A stretch of DNA of 51,733 bases, from contig JBOHTO010000077.1 of the NCBI GenBank assembly GCA_050733695.1, positions 1 to 51,733 on the forward strand, read 5' to 3'. The position numbers and the translations under genes were made by a program. The stretch is from JBOHTO01 sp050733695 (lineage in GTDB: Bacteria; Gemmatimonadota; Gemmatimonadetes; Gemmatimonadales; Gemmatimonadaceae). Of this stretch, positions 1 to 8,707 are shown in pieces (positions within the stretch are counted from its first letter, which is position 1; the number at the start of each line of letters is the position of its first letter). Below the pieces are notes generated by a model that made no database searches, had not been told where the DNA came from, and saw nothing but the letters and a program-made list of their open reading frames with translations.

Positions 1-328
1 ATGCGTGGATGTTCATGGTACCCAGCCGCGCGAGATCGATAGCCTCTGCCGGCAGAAGATGACCGTATGCGACGACGAGCGACACATCGGGCTCGAACGC
101 ACGTGCCGATGCGAGAAAATCATCGCCCCGGGGGCGGTCCGGCTGCAATACCGGCAGGGATTCCTCGATTGCGACACGCTTGACCGCCGGCGCAACGAGG
201 CGCGATCGGGAGCGACCGGCCGCGCGATCCGGCTGCGTAACCACTGCAACCACGTCGAAGCCCTCGCCCAGGAGCGCGCGCAGCGCTGGAGTCGCGAAGT
301 CGGGTGTCCCCCAGAAGAGGACCCGCAA
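1..328 (-). CDS. fmt: Methionyl-tRNA formyltransferase, N-terminal part (cut by window edge)
   Basis: Formylates the amino group of initiator Met-tRNA using 10-formyl-THF in the cytoplasm. The reverse strand reads RVLFWGTPDFATPALRALL, the usual Fmt start with its GTPDFA nucleotide-fold motif, then VTQPDRAAGR and later VVAYGHLLP. The frame runs off the window at NIHA, just before the expected SLLP. A TTG at 328 is the likely start, because it abuts the def stop (TGATTG) and gives the normal Fmt N-terminus. Only about 109 residues of an expected ~310 are present. It follows def directly, the classic def-fmt pair: one enzyme adds and the other removes the formyl group. The start codon is inferred; the family call is firm. 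Confidence 0.9.
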   Translation of the reverse strand, partial: MRVLFWGTPDFATPALRALLGEGFDVVAVVTQPDRAAGRSRSRLVAPAVKRVAIEESLPVLQPDRPRGDDFLASARAFEPDVSLVVAYGHLLPAEAIDLARLGTMNIHA

Positions 329-886
329 TCAGAGTTCCTCGTCGCGGTGGTGGTGCGTGGCGATCGTCGACGGGTCGACCTTTCGCAGGCCGCCCGGATA
401 CTGCCCCTTCATCGTGGCCCACTTCGCCAGTGCGGCGCGACGACGCAGAACGCTCAGGTAGTCGATGAACAGCTTCCCGTGCAGATGATCGATCTCGTGC
501 TGCAGGCAGCGCGCGAAGAGATCATCGGCGTCCACCTCGAACTGCGCGCCTTCGATGTCGAGGGCTCGTACCCTTACGTGCGTCGGGCGCTCGACGTCGC
601 CGTATACGTCCGGCATCGAGAGGCAACCCTCCTCGCCCTTTGCCGCGCCCCGCGATTCGACTATCTCCGGGTTGATCAGCGCCAGCCGGTGGCCATCGAC
701 GTCGAGGACGGCGAGCCGCTCGAGCCGCCCTACCTGCGGGGCGGCGAGCCCGATCCCCTGCGCCGCGTACATCGTCTCGAACATGTCGTCGGCGAGCTGG
801 CGGATCCCTGCCGTGATCGCCTCGACCGGACGCGTCTCCTCCCGCAGAAGGGGCGAGCCGAATACGTGGATGTCGAGCCGACTCAC
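329..886 (-). CDS. def: Peptide deformylase
   Basis: Removes the N-formyl group from nascent proteins; a cytoplasmic metalloenzyme. All three family motifs are visible in 185 residues: GIGLAAPQVG, EEGCLSMP (the Cys is a metal ligand) and QHEIDHLHG (two His ligands plus the catalytic Glu). The length is normal. The start ATG overlaps the yajC stop by 4 bp, and the stop abuts fmt, so yajC-def-fmt looks translationally coupled. Confidence 0.98.
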   Translation of the reverse strand: MSRLDIHVFGSPLLREETRPVEAITAGIRQLADDMFETMYAAQGIGLAAPQVGRLERLAVLDVDGHRLALINPEIVESRGAAKGEEGCLSMPDVYGDVERPTHVRVRALDIEGAQFEVDADDLFARCLQHEIDHLHGKLFIDYLSVLRRRAALAKWATMKGQYPGGLRKVDPSTIATHHHRDEEL

Positions 887-1269
887 GATGCCGGAGGTGA
901 GGGTTGGGATGGGCTGGGCGGTGTGACAACGCGCGCGATGCGTCCGCGCTCGACCACGATACGCGACTCGCCTGTACGTATGGTGATGCGATCCTCCTGT
1001 GTGGCGATGCGCTGGCCGTCCTTCATGGTATCGCGGATGTGCACGATCTCGCCGATGATGCCACCCGCGGTCACAACCTCGTCCCCTTTCTTCACCGCGC
1101 GGAGCTGTGCCTCGTGCTCGCGCTTCTGCTTCTGCTGCGGACGAATGATCATGAAGTAGACGATGGCAACGATGAGGCCGATCTGAAGCAGGAACGGAGC
1201 GAGCGTGCTTCCGCCCGCACCCTCCGCGGGTGCGAAGAGCGCGAGCATCAGGGGCGTGTTGGATGTCAT
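883..1269 (-). CDS. yajC: Sec translocase accessory subunit YajC
   Basis: YajC is a small inner-membrane partner of SecDF that supports Sec-dependent export. The 128-residue protein has one membrane helix at about residues 27-42 (FLLQIGLIVAIVYFMIIRP), then the typical RPQQKQKREHEAQL stretch and a small beta domain with KKGDEVVTAGGIIGEI. The N-terminal ~25 residues are an Ala/Gly-rich lead before the helix. It sits between tgt and def with 4-bp overlaps on both sides. The tgt-yajC order is a common bacterial arrangement, although secDF is not in this window. Confidence 0.96.
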   Translation of the reverse strand: MTSNTPLMLALFAPAEGAGGSTLAPFLLQIGLIVAIVYFMIIRPQQKQKREHEAQLRAVKKGDEVVTAGGIIGEIVHIRDTMKDGQRIATQEDRITIRTGESRIVVERGRIARVVTPPSPSQPSPPAS

Positions 1270-2414
1270 GGAACCGGTACGGAGTGTGAATGATAGCGCG
1301 CGAGCCAGTCGTGGCTCCAGGAGTCGAGCGTACCCTCCCGGATGGACGCGCGCGCGTCGGTCATGAGCGCGACGAGGAAATGTACATTGTGCAGTGAGAG
1401 AAGGCGCATTCCCAGCATCTCATCGGCCATGAAGAGATGCCGGATGTAGGCGCGGGAGAAGCGGAGGCAGGTGGAGCAGAGGCACAGCTCGTCGATGGGG
1501 CGCGGATCGGCGCGAAGCCCGGCGCGCCGGACGTTGAGACGCCCGGCCGAGGTGAAAGCGGTGCCGTTCCGGCCCATCCGAGTTGGCGCGACGCAGTCAA
1601 AGAGGTCCATGCCGCGCCGCACACCCTCGATGAGGTCCTCGGGGAAACCCACGCCCATGAGGTAGCGCGGCACTGCCCGCGGAAGGACAGCATCCACCAG
1701 CTCCAGCACCGCGTACATCTCCGGCTTGGGTTCCCCAAGGGACAGACCGCCGACGGCGATGCCCGGCCAGTCCAGAATGTCCGTTATCGCGCGCGCGGCG
1801 TCACGCCGAACGGCCGCGTGCACCCCGCCCTGCACGATCGGGAAGAGCATCTGCCCGGGAAGAGCAGTATCCTCGGCCTCGATGCGCCGCAGCTCGGCGA
1901 GGCAACGCTCGAGCCAGCGAACGGAGCGATCGCTGGCGTCGCGGGCGGCACCGGCGGTCGACTGTCCGGGGATTACGTGGTCGAACTGCATGATGACATC
2001 CGCTGCGAGATTCCGCTCGATGCGCATGACGCTCTCGGGAGTGAAGAAGCGGGGCGAGCCGTCGATGTGGCTTCGGAACTCGACTCCCTCCTCGCTCACC
2101 CGGCGGAGCCCTTCCAGCGAGAACACCTGGAACCCCCCGGAATCCGTGAGTATGGGGCCGTCCCAGCCCATGAAGTCATGCAGCCCGCCAAGCTCGCGCA
2201 CGAGATCGTCACCGGGGCGGAGATGGACATGGTACGCATTTGCAAGCAGCATCTGCGCGCCGGCTGCGCGCAGTTCCGCGGGGTCGAGCGCCTTCACGGT
2301 AGCGAGAGTTCCGACGGGCATGAAGGCCGGCGTCCGGACCGGTCCGTGTGGCGTGACGAAAACGCCGGCGCGCGCGGCGCCGGCGGTGGCCTCGATGTCG
2401 AAAGTGAAGCTCAT
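1266..2414 (-). CDS. tgt: tRNA-guanine transglycosylase (queuine tRNA-ribosyltransferase)
   Basis: Exchanges guanine 34 for preQ1 in the anticodon of Asp/Asn/His/Tyr tRNAs, one step before QueA in queuosine synthesis. Visible marks are ATVKALDPAEL, LANAYHVHLRPG, ILTDSGGFQVFSL (with the catalytic Asp in TDSGGFQ), VGGLSLGEPKPEM, YLMGVGFPEDL, the nucleophile region FDCVAPTRMGRNG, and a C-terminal zinc site with CLCSTC. The open frame extends upstream to 2573, but that lead has no family similarity. I chose the ATG at 2414 (MSFTFDIEATAG), giving 382 residues, close to the usual ~375. Together with queA nearby it makes a queuosine-modification block. Confidence 0.97.
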   Translation of the reverse strand: MSFTFDIEATAGAARAGVFVTPHGPVRTPAFMPVGTLATVKALDPAELRAAGAQMLLANAYHVHLRPGDDLVRELGGLHDFMGWDGPILTDSGGFQVFSLEGLRRVSEEGVEFRSHIDGSPRFFTPESVMRIERNLAADVIMQFDHVIPGQSTAGAARDASDRSVRWLERCLAELRRIEAEDTALPGQMLFPIVQGGVHAAVRRDAARAITDILDWPGIAVGGLSLGEPKPEMYAVLELVDAVLPRAVPRYLMGVGFPEDLIEGVRRGMDLFDCVAPTRMGRNGTAFTSAGRLNVRRAGLRADPRPIDELCLCSTCLRFSRAYIRHLFMADEMLGMRLLSLHNVHFLVALMTDARASIREGTLDSWSHDWLARYHSHSVPVP

Positions 2415-2433
2415 CCCGGGCGCGCGTCCGGCA

Positions 2434-2907
2434 TCACCGGCGGGGCGGGGAAGGAGGGGTGTTGACCAGCAACGTGGTCGCTGCCGCGGTCGGAGAGCAG
2501 GAGTATCCGATGTCCACTCGCGCCGTGGTCCCATCGGAACCGGAGGGAAGCGGATCGAACGCGAGCCTGGCAACGAGGCCGCCGAAGATCGTGTCCATGC
2601 GCTCGTCGCCGGACGAGCTCCTGAGCTGCGCGCGCGTCACTTCGCCATTCTGCGCAACATCGACAGTGAACTTCGCCGAGCCCAGCGCACCATCCGACGT
2701 TCCCATGAGCCGCTCGCATTCGACGCGAAGCAGGGCGTCTGACTCGTCGCGGACCGCGTTCTGCCGCAGGTGTGGTTCGTCTTCAACGGGGGTGAAGTAG
2801 CGCGTCGTTCGTGTCATGCACCCGGCGGCGAGCATTGCCACGACTCCGAGCGTGAGCGCGCGCCTGCGCGCGGCAGACTGCCGTGTTCGGGATCCCGTCG
2901 TGTTCAT
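2434..2907 (-). CDS. Lipoprotein with TonB C-terminal-like domain
   Basis: A 157-residue protein of unknown function. A basic N-terminus and hydrophobic stretch end in a lipobox (LAAGC, Cys about residue 30), so it should be a lipidated envelope protein. The rest resembles the TonB C-terminal/energy-transducer fold: FTVDVAQNGEVTRAQLRSSSG followed by LAFDPLPSGS is the usual pattern of a strand with polar turn and the F-x-P element near the end. No membrane anchor typical of TonB itself is present and no ExbB/ExbD is nearby, so a real energy-transducing role is unlikely. It lies between queA and tgt, 15 bp and 19 bp away, in the same orientation. Confidence 0.8.
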   Translation of the reverse strand: MNTTGSRTRQSAARRRALTLGVVAMLAAGCMTRTTRYFTPVEDEPHLRQNAVRDESDALLRVECERLMGTSDGALGSAKFTVDVAQNGEVTRAQLRSSSGDERMDTIFGGLVARLAFDPLPSGSDGTTARVDIGYSCSPTAAATTLLVNTPPSPPRR

Positions 2908-2922
2908 CGGTGTTCTCCCTCG

Positions 2923-4005
2923 TCAGATGATGACCATCGCGTCGCCGTACGAATAGAATCTGTATCCGGTCGACACCGCTTCGCGATATGCGCGCATGGT
3001 CAGGTCATAGCCCGCCATGGCGGCGACGAGCATGATCAGCGTCGAGCGCGGAAGATGGAAATTCGTGAGCAGTTTGTCCACGGCGCCAGGCCGCCGGGGT
3101 GGGCGGATGAATATCCGCGTCTCGCCGGTGGCATGACCGAAGCTCCCGTCGCTTCGCACCGCGCTCTCGAGCGCGCGAGCCGCGGTCGTACCCACGGCCC
3201 AGATGGAGCCGCCGGCCAGCCGGGTGGCCGTGAGCGATCGCGCGGCGTCTTCCGCGAGGGCAAACCACTCCTCGTGCATCCGGTGTTTCGCCGGATCGTC
3301 CACCTCCACGGGCTTGAAGGTCCCCGCGCCCACGTGCAGCACGAGGTCCACCAGACGCACGCCCTTCGCCTCGATTGCAAGCAGCAGCTCCGGGGTGAAA
3401 TGGAGACCGGCCGTGGGCGCAGCAATGGAGCCCGCTTCCCGCGCGTAGACCGTCTGATAGCGATCGGCGTCCCCGGCCTCATCGGCGCGGCGTATGTAGG
3501 GCGGGAGCGGCACGTGGCCGTGTCGCTCGATCGCTTCCGAAGCAGGAGCATCCGTGTGCAGCCGCACGATGCGCGTGCGGCGATCGGTCATCTCGACGAT
3601 CTCGACGTCGAAGCCGGGCGCAACATGCACGATGCGCCCGACTCCCAGCTTTCCACCGGGATGCACCATTGCCTCGTACAGCGATTCTCCTGTCGGCCGG
3701 AGCAGGAGCACCTCGGCGGGCGCCCCGGATGGCCGATGCCCGAGCAGCCGCGCACGGATCACGCGACTCGTATTGCGGACCAGCGCATCGCCCGGCGCGA
3801 TGAGCGAGACGAGATCGCCAAACGACGCGTGCGAGATCTGTCCGCTCCCGCGCTCGACCACCATCAGACGGCTCTCATCCCGCCTCGCCAGGGGCGTCTG
3901 GGCTATGAGTTCCGCCGGAAGATGATACTCGTAATCCGCGGTGCGGTGGCCGCGCTCATCTTCCGCGCCTTCCGCCCGATCACCCTCCAAGCCGGACAGC
4001 GCCAT
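2923..4005 (-). CDS. queA: S-adenosylmethionine:tRNA ribosyltransferase-isomerase
   Basis: Transfers and isomerises the ribosyl moiety of SAM onto preQ1-tRNA, making epoxyqueuosine. Recognised from the start YHLPAELIAQTPLARRDESRL, then VRNTSRVIRARLLG, AAPTAGLHFTPELL, LHVGAGTFKPV, MHEEWF, AVGTTAARALESA and FHLPRSTLIMLVAA. It has 360 residues against a usual ~345; the extra ~20 N-terminal residues are acidic/charged and overlap the end of the upstream GWxTD gene by 26 bp. No later start codon would keep the conserved N-terminus, so the overlap seems real. Confidence 0.97.
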   Translation of the reverse strand: MALSGLEGDRAEGAEDERGHRTADYEYHLPAELIAQTPLARRDESRLMVVERGSGQISHASFGDLVSLIAPGDALVRNTSRVIRARLLGHRPSGAPAEVLLLRPTGESLYEAMVHPGGKLGVGRIVHVAPGFDVEIVEMTDRRTRIVRLHTDAPASEAIERHGHVPLPPYIRRADEAGDADRYQTVYAREAGSIAAPTAGLHFTPELLLAIEAKGVRLVDLVLHVGAGTFKPVEVDDPAKHRMHEEWFALAEDAARSLTATRLAGGSIWAVGTTAARALESAVRSDGSFGHATGETRIFIRPPRRPGAVDKLLTNFHLPRSTLIMLVAAMAGYDLTMRAYREAVSTGYRFYSYGDAMVII

Positions 4006-6196
4006 GGCGCACGGCCACGCGCCCCGAGCGCAGATCGGTGACCTTCACGGTGAGCACATAGTCACCCGGCGCGGCGCCGTCCACATCGAGCGTCAGGTAG
4101 TCGACCTGAACCGGTACCGCAGGCACCTCACGAGAATAGCGCAGCGTCACCCGATCAGTACCGCCCTCGCGAATTCCGACGGCCTCGGCCAATCCGCCCA
4201 CCACCCTGGCGACGAGTGCGAGCGGTCCGGAAGGCACCTGCTCCGCACGCTCGAGCGTGATTGCAACCTCGTAACGGCTGATCCCGGCACTATCTGCCAG
4301 GTCGTACGTTTCCCAGACCATCCCGATCCCGGCTTCGCCGTCAATCGACCCGGCGGTGGGCTCGATATCCAGATCATGCCAGCGGTGGACGCGGGTTTCG
4401 TCGCGCACCTCCGCTCGGGTTGCGATGAGGAGGTCGCTCACTCCGAAACCCTGCAGCGAGAAAATCGTGTCGCTCGTGATGGTTATCCGACCGCCGCTCC
4501 TGGCGCCGCGCATCGCATCCGGCTGAAACGCCTCCACGCGGTAGAAGTAATCACCGGCGACTACACGCTCCCGCCATGACCGCGTTCCGGCATCCCCGGT
4601 GCCGTCTACACGAACGATGCGTCGTGATGAATCGTGGATCACGCGCTCGACCCGCCAGTCGTAGATCTGCAGTTCGGTGTGGATCGGGACACTGACGATG
4701 TCCAGACCCGCCACCAGGCTGTCGACCGGCACTTCCGCCGCGATCACGAGATCGGCTGAACCGGTACTGTCGGCGCGAAAGCGCGTGACACGCGTCGGCA
4801 GAGGCAACTGATTGGTTGACGCCGGAACGTTGCTGAACAGCACCGGCATCGTATCGCGAAGCACGCCGGCCCGGGCGGCCGAGAAGGAAGCGAGTCTGGC
4901 GACGCCGTATCCCGGTGGCATGCGGAAGAGAAACGCGAATCCCTCCGGGTAGAGCCAGACCTGTCGGATCCAGTGCTCGCGGGCGAACAGCGGATTGGGT
5001 GAGAAGGCAGCTATGACCTCGGGCGGCCCGTAACGTACGTATATGTCTCCGCGATCGGTATCCGCTCCCGTGACGCCGTACTCCTCCGCGGACCAGGCCA
5101 GTTCAGCGAACACGACGCGGCTAAGGAATTCGAGCCGCCGCTCGTTGGCCGGCGTCAGCCAGAGCGGATCGGTCATCTTCCAGTAGAACTCCTCCGCCGA
5201 CTCGCGCTCCGCGGTCGACATGGCTGCGTATCGGCTGGAGTCGGCAGGGCGAAGGATTCGCGATACGCGAGTGAGGGCGGCGCGTTCGGAGGGGTCGAGC
5301 ATCCGGAGTCCGCTGTCGAAGGCGGCTGTCGCAGCATCGACTTCGCCCAGGCGGAAGCGGGCAACCGCGAGCGCGAGCCAGCTCCAGGCATCTTCCGGGT
5401 ACGATCTCGCCCGCATGCTCGACAGATGGCGCAACTCCTCCCAGCGCTGGCGCTCGGCGAGTGCCATGAAGGCGTGTCTCGCCGCCCGCAGGTTGGCGGG
5501 GTCGGCGCGACGGGCCCGGGTAAAGAGATCGGTCGCGTTGAGATACGCGACCTCACCCGAGAACTCCTGCGCGGCGACGTTCGGATCGAAGCGCTCGAGG
5601 AACTCCTTGAGCGCTTCCGGATCGTTCACGATCCCGCCAAGCGAGGCATCGTCGGGTGCGCCGCCGAGGAGCCGCCGTTCCGAGCGGTTCTCATATACGC
5701 GCCATTCCACCATGCCGAGCGCGTCTGCGGCCCTCGAGACCAGAGTGCTGTCCACGGCCGCTTCCGCCAGACTCAGCGCGCGCCGGAAGATGCTGGTCGC
5801 GTCACCGCGGGTGGACGAGCTGGTGGATCCCAGCAGATAGCGCCCGCGGTCGATCAGATAGGCAGCGTTCCCCGGCGCCTTGACGGTCGCGATGAGAAGC
5901 GACGAATCGGCGAGCTGCGAGAGACGCTCATCCGGCTCCGAATCGAAGAACCGGCCGTCGCGTTCCGCGCGCGCGAGCCCCCAGGACATCAGCCCCAGCC
6001 GGTTCCACGCCGCGGCGCTCTGTGGATTGTCGCGTACCGTTGCCTGGAGAAGGCGAAGCGCGGCGAGGGAGTCGCCACGCCCGGCGAGTGAATCCGCGCG
6101 CGCAAGCTGCGGCTGAGCACCGGCGGAACGGGAGAGCAGCGGGGCGGGAGCGAGCGCGACGAGCGCGCACGTGAGCAGCGATGCGACACGGCGCAT
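3980..6196 (-). CDS. Secreted GWxTD-domain protein with TPR-like N-terminal half
   Basis: A 738-residue exported protein of unknown function. A signal peptide (residues 1-27, ending SAGAQ) is followed by TPR-like helical repeats: DSLAALRLLQATVRDNP with AAWNRLGLM at 42-71, and further helices at 235-300 (YPEDAWSWLALAVARFRLG). The GWxTD domain begins near residue 335; the signature region reads FYWKMTDPLW rather than the canonical G-W-x-T-D, followed by the hallmark RGDIYVRYGPPEVI at 382-395. The C-terminal third is beta-rich, with YEVAITLERA and YVLTVKVTDLRSG. GWxTD proteins are frequent in Gemmatimonadota, Acidobacteriota and Bacteroidota, and their role is not settled. It is first in the minus-strand operon that continues into queA. 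Confidence 0.85.
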   Translation of the reverse strand: MRRVASLLTCALVALAPAPLLSRSAGAQPQLARADSLAGRGDSLAALRLLQATVRDNPQSAAAWNRLGLMSWGLARAERDGRFFDSEPDERLSQLADSSLLIATVKAPGNAAYLIDRGRYLLGSTSSSTRGDATSIFRRALSLAEAAVDSTLVSRAADALGMVEWRVYENRSERRLLGGAPDDASLGGIVNDPEALKEFLERFDPNVAAQEFSGEVAYLNATDLFTRARRADPANLRAARHAFMALAERQRWEELRHLSSMRARSYPEDAWSWLALAVARFRLGEVDAATAAFDSGLRMLDPSERAALTRVSRILRPADSSRYAAMSTAERESAEEFYWKMTDPLWLTPANERRLEFLSRVVFAELAWSAEEYGVTGADTDRGDIYVRYGPPEVIAAFSPNPLFAREHWIRQVWLYPEGFAFLFRMPPGYGVARLASFSAARAGVLRDTMPVLFSNVPASTNQLPLPTRVTRFRADSTGSADLVIAAEVPVDSLVAGLDIVSVPIHTELQIYDWRVERVIHDSSRRIVRVDGTGDAGTRSWRERVVAGDYFYRVEAFQPDAMRGARSGGRITITSDTIFSLQGFGVSDLLIATRAEVRDETRVHRWHDLDIEPTAGSIDGEAGIGMVWETYDLADSAGISRYEVAITLERAEQVPSGPLALVARVVGGLAEAVGIREGGTDRVTLRYSREVPAVPVQVDYLTLDVDGAAPGDYVLTVKVTDLRSGRVAVRHGAVRLGG

Positions 6197-6300
6197 GACT
6201 TACGCTCCATCCGGGATGCGCCGGTGTCAAGCGGTATGGTAGCGCCATTCGCTCCGCACCGGCGAGATTCCCTGATGCCTGCCTCGTCCCCGATGCCGCT

Positions 6301-6384
6301 ATGAACCCTGCCGCTCAACTGCTCGGCCTCATCGCCCCCGCGCTGATCCTGCTGGCACTCGACCGCCTCCGTCGGCGGCCGTAG
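6301..6384 (+). CDS. Possible small single-helix membrane peptide
   Basis: A 27-codon frame that starts with ATG and stops directly against the GTG of the next gene (TAGGTG). It encodes a hydrophobic stretch (LLGLIAPALILLALD) followed by the basic tail RLRRRP, as expected for a small N-out/C-in membrane peptide. No convincing Shine-Dalgarno precedes it and no family is recognised. It could equally be leader sequence of the following membrane-protein gene. Confidence 0.25.
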   Translation: MNPAAQLLGLIAPALILLALDRLRRRP

Positions 6385-6888
6385 GTGTACATGGGGCACC
6401 TCGGGATCGCGCTCGGTGCATGCGGACTTCAGCGCACGCTTCCCCTCTGGTGTGCAGTGACGGCAGCGATCGCCCCCGATCTGATCAAGATTTCGCTCTC
6501 CCTCGGCGGAGTGGGGCAGAGCGCGTACATCTGGTCGCATTCGCCGGGCGGGATCTCGCTCACCGCGCTCGCCGGAGCGGGGCTATGGTGGTGGCGGCGC
6601 CGCAGGCGCGGAGAGGCGTTTGCCATAGCGGTACTGGTGCTCTCGCACCTCGCCGCTGATTGCGTCACGAACCTGCAGCCGTACGACGCGGGAGGCATCT
6701 CCTTCGGCCTGCGACTGTACGGGAGGGCGTGGATCGATTTCGCGCTCGAGTCGACGATTGTCGTTGCCGGGTGGGCCGCGTACGCGTCGTCGCTGCCCCG
6801 CCATGAACGTTGGCGGCTGCCGGTGCTCGTGATGCCCATCGTCCTCGTGCTCTTTCAGCTCGTGTTCACGCGCGTCATGCTGCTGTGA
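6385..6888 (+). CDS. YdjM/DUF457-like membrane protein (putative membrane-bound metal hydrolase)
   Basis: A 167-residue polytopic membrane protein with about four helices. The polar signature of DUF457/YdjM-type proteins is present and properly spaced: an N-terminal GHLGIALG, AIAPDLIK on the first loop, WSHSPGG after the second helix, and LSHLAADCVTN after the fourth, giving the His/Asp set thought to bind metal in that family. The activity of these proteins is not established. The GTG at 6385 or the ATG at 6391 could be the start. The stop overlaps the GTG of the methyltransferase gene. Confidence 0.65.
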   Translation: MYMGHLGIALGACGLQRTLPLWCAVTAAIAPDLIKISLSLGGVGQSAYIWSHSPGGISLTALAGAGLWWWRRRRRGEAFAIAVLVLSHLAADCVTNLQPYDAGGISFGLRLYGRAWIDFALESTIVVAGWAAYASSLPRHERWRLPVLVMPIVLVLFQLVFTRVMLL

Positions 6889-7700
6889 AGCGTGACGCTG
6901 TGGGACGGCGCGCTTCCGGGGAGGATGCCTGGTGGCGACGGCTGCGCACCGTGGCTCGGCACCGGCGCGCCCGGCGTGCGCTCGAGCGCCAGCTCGCCTA
7001 TCAGGAGAGGAAGGCGGCCGCGCTGGCGGGTCGCGAAGTCTTCTTTACTCAATCGCTCGTCGCCACATCGCAGCGCGCACGCGCGATGCTCGACGCGATA
7101 AGCTCGATCGATCCGGCCGCGCGTGTACTGGAGGTCGGGAGCGGCGCCCACGGGCTCATCTTCCACTTCGGCTGCGAGCGGTCGTTTGGTGTGGATCCAC
7201 TCGCGCACCAGTTCGCTGCACTCTTTCCGGCCTGGCAGCGTCGCGTGCCGACCGTGGCGGCGGTGGGGGAGGAGTTGCCCTTCGGCGACGCCGCGTTCGA
7301 CATCGTGCTGTCCGACAACGTGGTTGACCACGCGGAGAACCCGAAGCGCATCGTCGATGAGATGGTTCGCGTGCTCGCGCCGGGCGGGCTCCTGTACTTC
7401 GCCGTGCACATCCATCACCCCGTGTATGCGCTCGCTTCGGCAGCGCACGGGGCCTGGAGATCGCTCGGCATCCCGTTCGAGATCACACCCTTCGCCGATC
7501 ATACGACGCACTTCACTCCCGCGTCCGCATCCCGGCTCTTTCGTGACAGCGCGCTGGAAATCCTGTGCGAGTGGCGCCGCATCGACGAGGCACGCATGCT
7601 GGCGGCGCGCGTGCCGCCAAGGCACGCGGGGGATCGACTCAAGCAGTTGTTCTTCAAGAATGCCGTCTACGAGGTGATTGCTCAGAAGAGCGTCGGCTGA
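6885..7700 (+). CDS. Class I SAM-dependent methyltransferase
   Basis: A 271-residue methyltransferase of unknown substrate. Motif I is VLEVGSGAHG (SAM-binding Gly loop). GVDPLA gives the acidic residue at the end of strand 2, EELPFGDAAFDIVLSDNVVDH is the strand-4 region, and VLAPGGLLYF is motif III of a UbiE/Methyltransf_11-type fold. I chose GTG 6885 because it overlaps the preceding stop (GTGA) and gives a sensible basic N-terminus; the open frame extends further upstream inside the previous gene. The C-terminus converges on ruvB, with about 19 bp of overlap between the two 3' ends. Confidence 0.85.
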   Translation: MKRDAVGRRASGEDAWWRRLRTVARHRRARRALERQLAYQERKAAALAGREVFFTQSLVATSQRARAMLDAISSIDPAARVLEVGSGAHGLIFHFGCERSFGVDPLAHQFAALFPAWQRRVPTVAAVGEELPFGDAAFDIVLSDNVVDHAENPKRIVDEMVRVLAPGGLLYFAVHIHHPVYALASAAHGAWRSLGIPFEITPFADHTTHFTPASASRLFRDSALEILCEWRRIDEARMLAARVPPRHAGDRLKQLFFKNAVYEVIAQKSVG

Positions 7701-8707
7701 CCGGATTGCGAAGGCGGAGTGTAGCCGAAATGCCGGTACGCGTGCGGAGTGGCCATGCGGCCGCGCGGCGTGCGCTGGAGAAATCCGTTCTGCACGAGGA
7801 AGGGCTCGTATACTTCCTCGATCGTGTTCGCGTCCTCCCCTGTCGCCGCGGCGAGCGCCTGAACGCCCACGGGGCCGCCGTCGAACTTCTCGATAATCGT
7901 CCTGAGGATCCGGCCATCCATGTCGTCCAGCCCGAACTCGTCCACGTCCAGCATGCGCAGCGCGCTGCTCGCAACTTCGAGCGTGATTCGCCCATCGGCC
8001 TTCACCTGGGCATAATCCCGGATGCGCCGCAGCAGTCGATTCGCCACGCGGGGGGTGCCTCGCGAGCGACGTGCGATCTCCGCGGTGCCGCCCTCGTCGA
8101 TTTCCACACGGAGGACGTCAGCCGACCGGAATACGATCTTCTCGATGTCGGAAACCGGATAGTAGTTCAGCCGCTCGATGATACCGAAACGCGCCCGCAT
8201 GGGTGGCGTCAGCATCCCGTAGCGCGTTGTCGCTCCCACGAGCGTGAAGCGCTCGATCGGCATCGTGATCGTCTGCGCCCTGGGCCCCTCGGACAGCCGG
8301 ATGTCTATTCGATAGTCCTCCATCGCCGGGTAGAGGAACTCCTCGATGATCGGACGCAAACGATGGATCTCATCGATGAAGAGGATGTCGCCCTCGCGCA
8401 GGTTCGTGAGGGTTCCCACCAGGTCGCCCGGTTTCTCCAGCGCCGGCCCCGAGGTCGCCCTGATGTTGACGCCCAGTTCGCGCGCGATCAGTTCGCCGAG
8501 CGTCGTCTTCCCGAGCCCCGGGGGGCCGAAGAAGAGCGCGTGATCCAGCGTCTCACGGCGCGCCATTGCCGCGTCGATGTACACTCGCAACGAGTCCTTG
8601 ACCTTGTCCTGTCCTATGAATTCGGCAAGACGCTGCGGCCGGAGCGACAGCTCGACGACGGATTCGTCGGCCAGGATCGCCGGAGTTGTGATCTCGGCCC
8701 TGGTCAC
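7682..8707 (-). CDS. ruvB: Holliday junction branch migration DNA helicase RuvB
   Basis: The AAA+ motor of the RuvAB branch-migration complex in recombinational repair. In 341 residues it shows RPQRLAEFIGQ, Walker A FFGPPGLGKTTL, Walker B ILFIDEIHRL, sensor 1 LVGATTRYGML, the arginine-finger stretch MRARFGI, and the C-terminal winged-helix domain ending in ATPHAYRHFGY. The start is GTG at 8707, immediately after the ruvA stop. It is last of a yebC-ruvC-ruvA-ruvB cluster. Confidence 0.99.
   Translation of the reverse strand: MTRAEITTPAILADESVVELSLRPQRLAEFIGQDKVKDSLRVYIDAAMARRETLDHALFFGPPGLGKTTLGELIARELGVNIRATSGPALEKPGDLVGTLTNLREGDILFIDEIHRLRPIIEEFLYPAMEDYRIDIRLSEGPRAQTITMPIERFTLVGATTRYGMLTPPMRARFGIIERLNYYPVSDIEKIVFRSADVLRVEIDEGGTAEIARRSRGTPRVANRLLRRIRDYAQVKADGRITLEVASSALRMLDVDEFGLDDMDGRILRTIIEKFDGGPVGVQALAAATGEDANTIEEVYEPFLVQNGFLQRTPRGRMATPHAYRHFGYTPPSQSGQPTLF

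Noticed and set aside
5..1159. 384-codon plus-strand frame
   Set aside because: Antisense of fmt, def and yajC, which have unmistakable motifs; the translation is Arg-rich without any domain.
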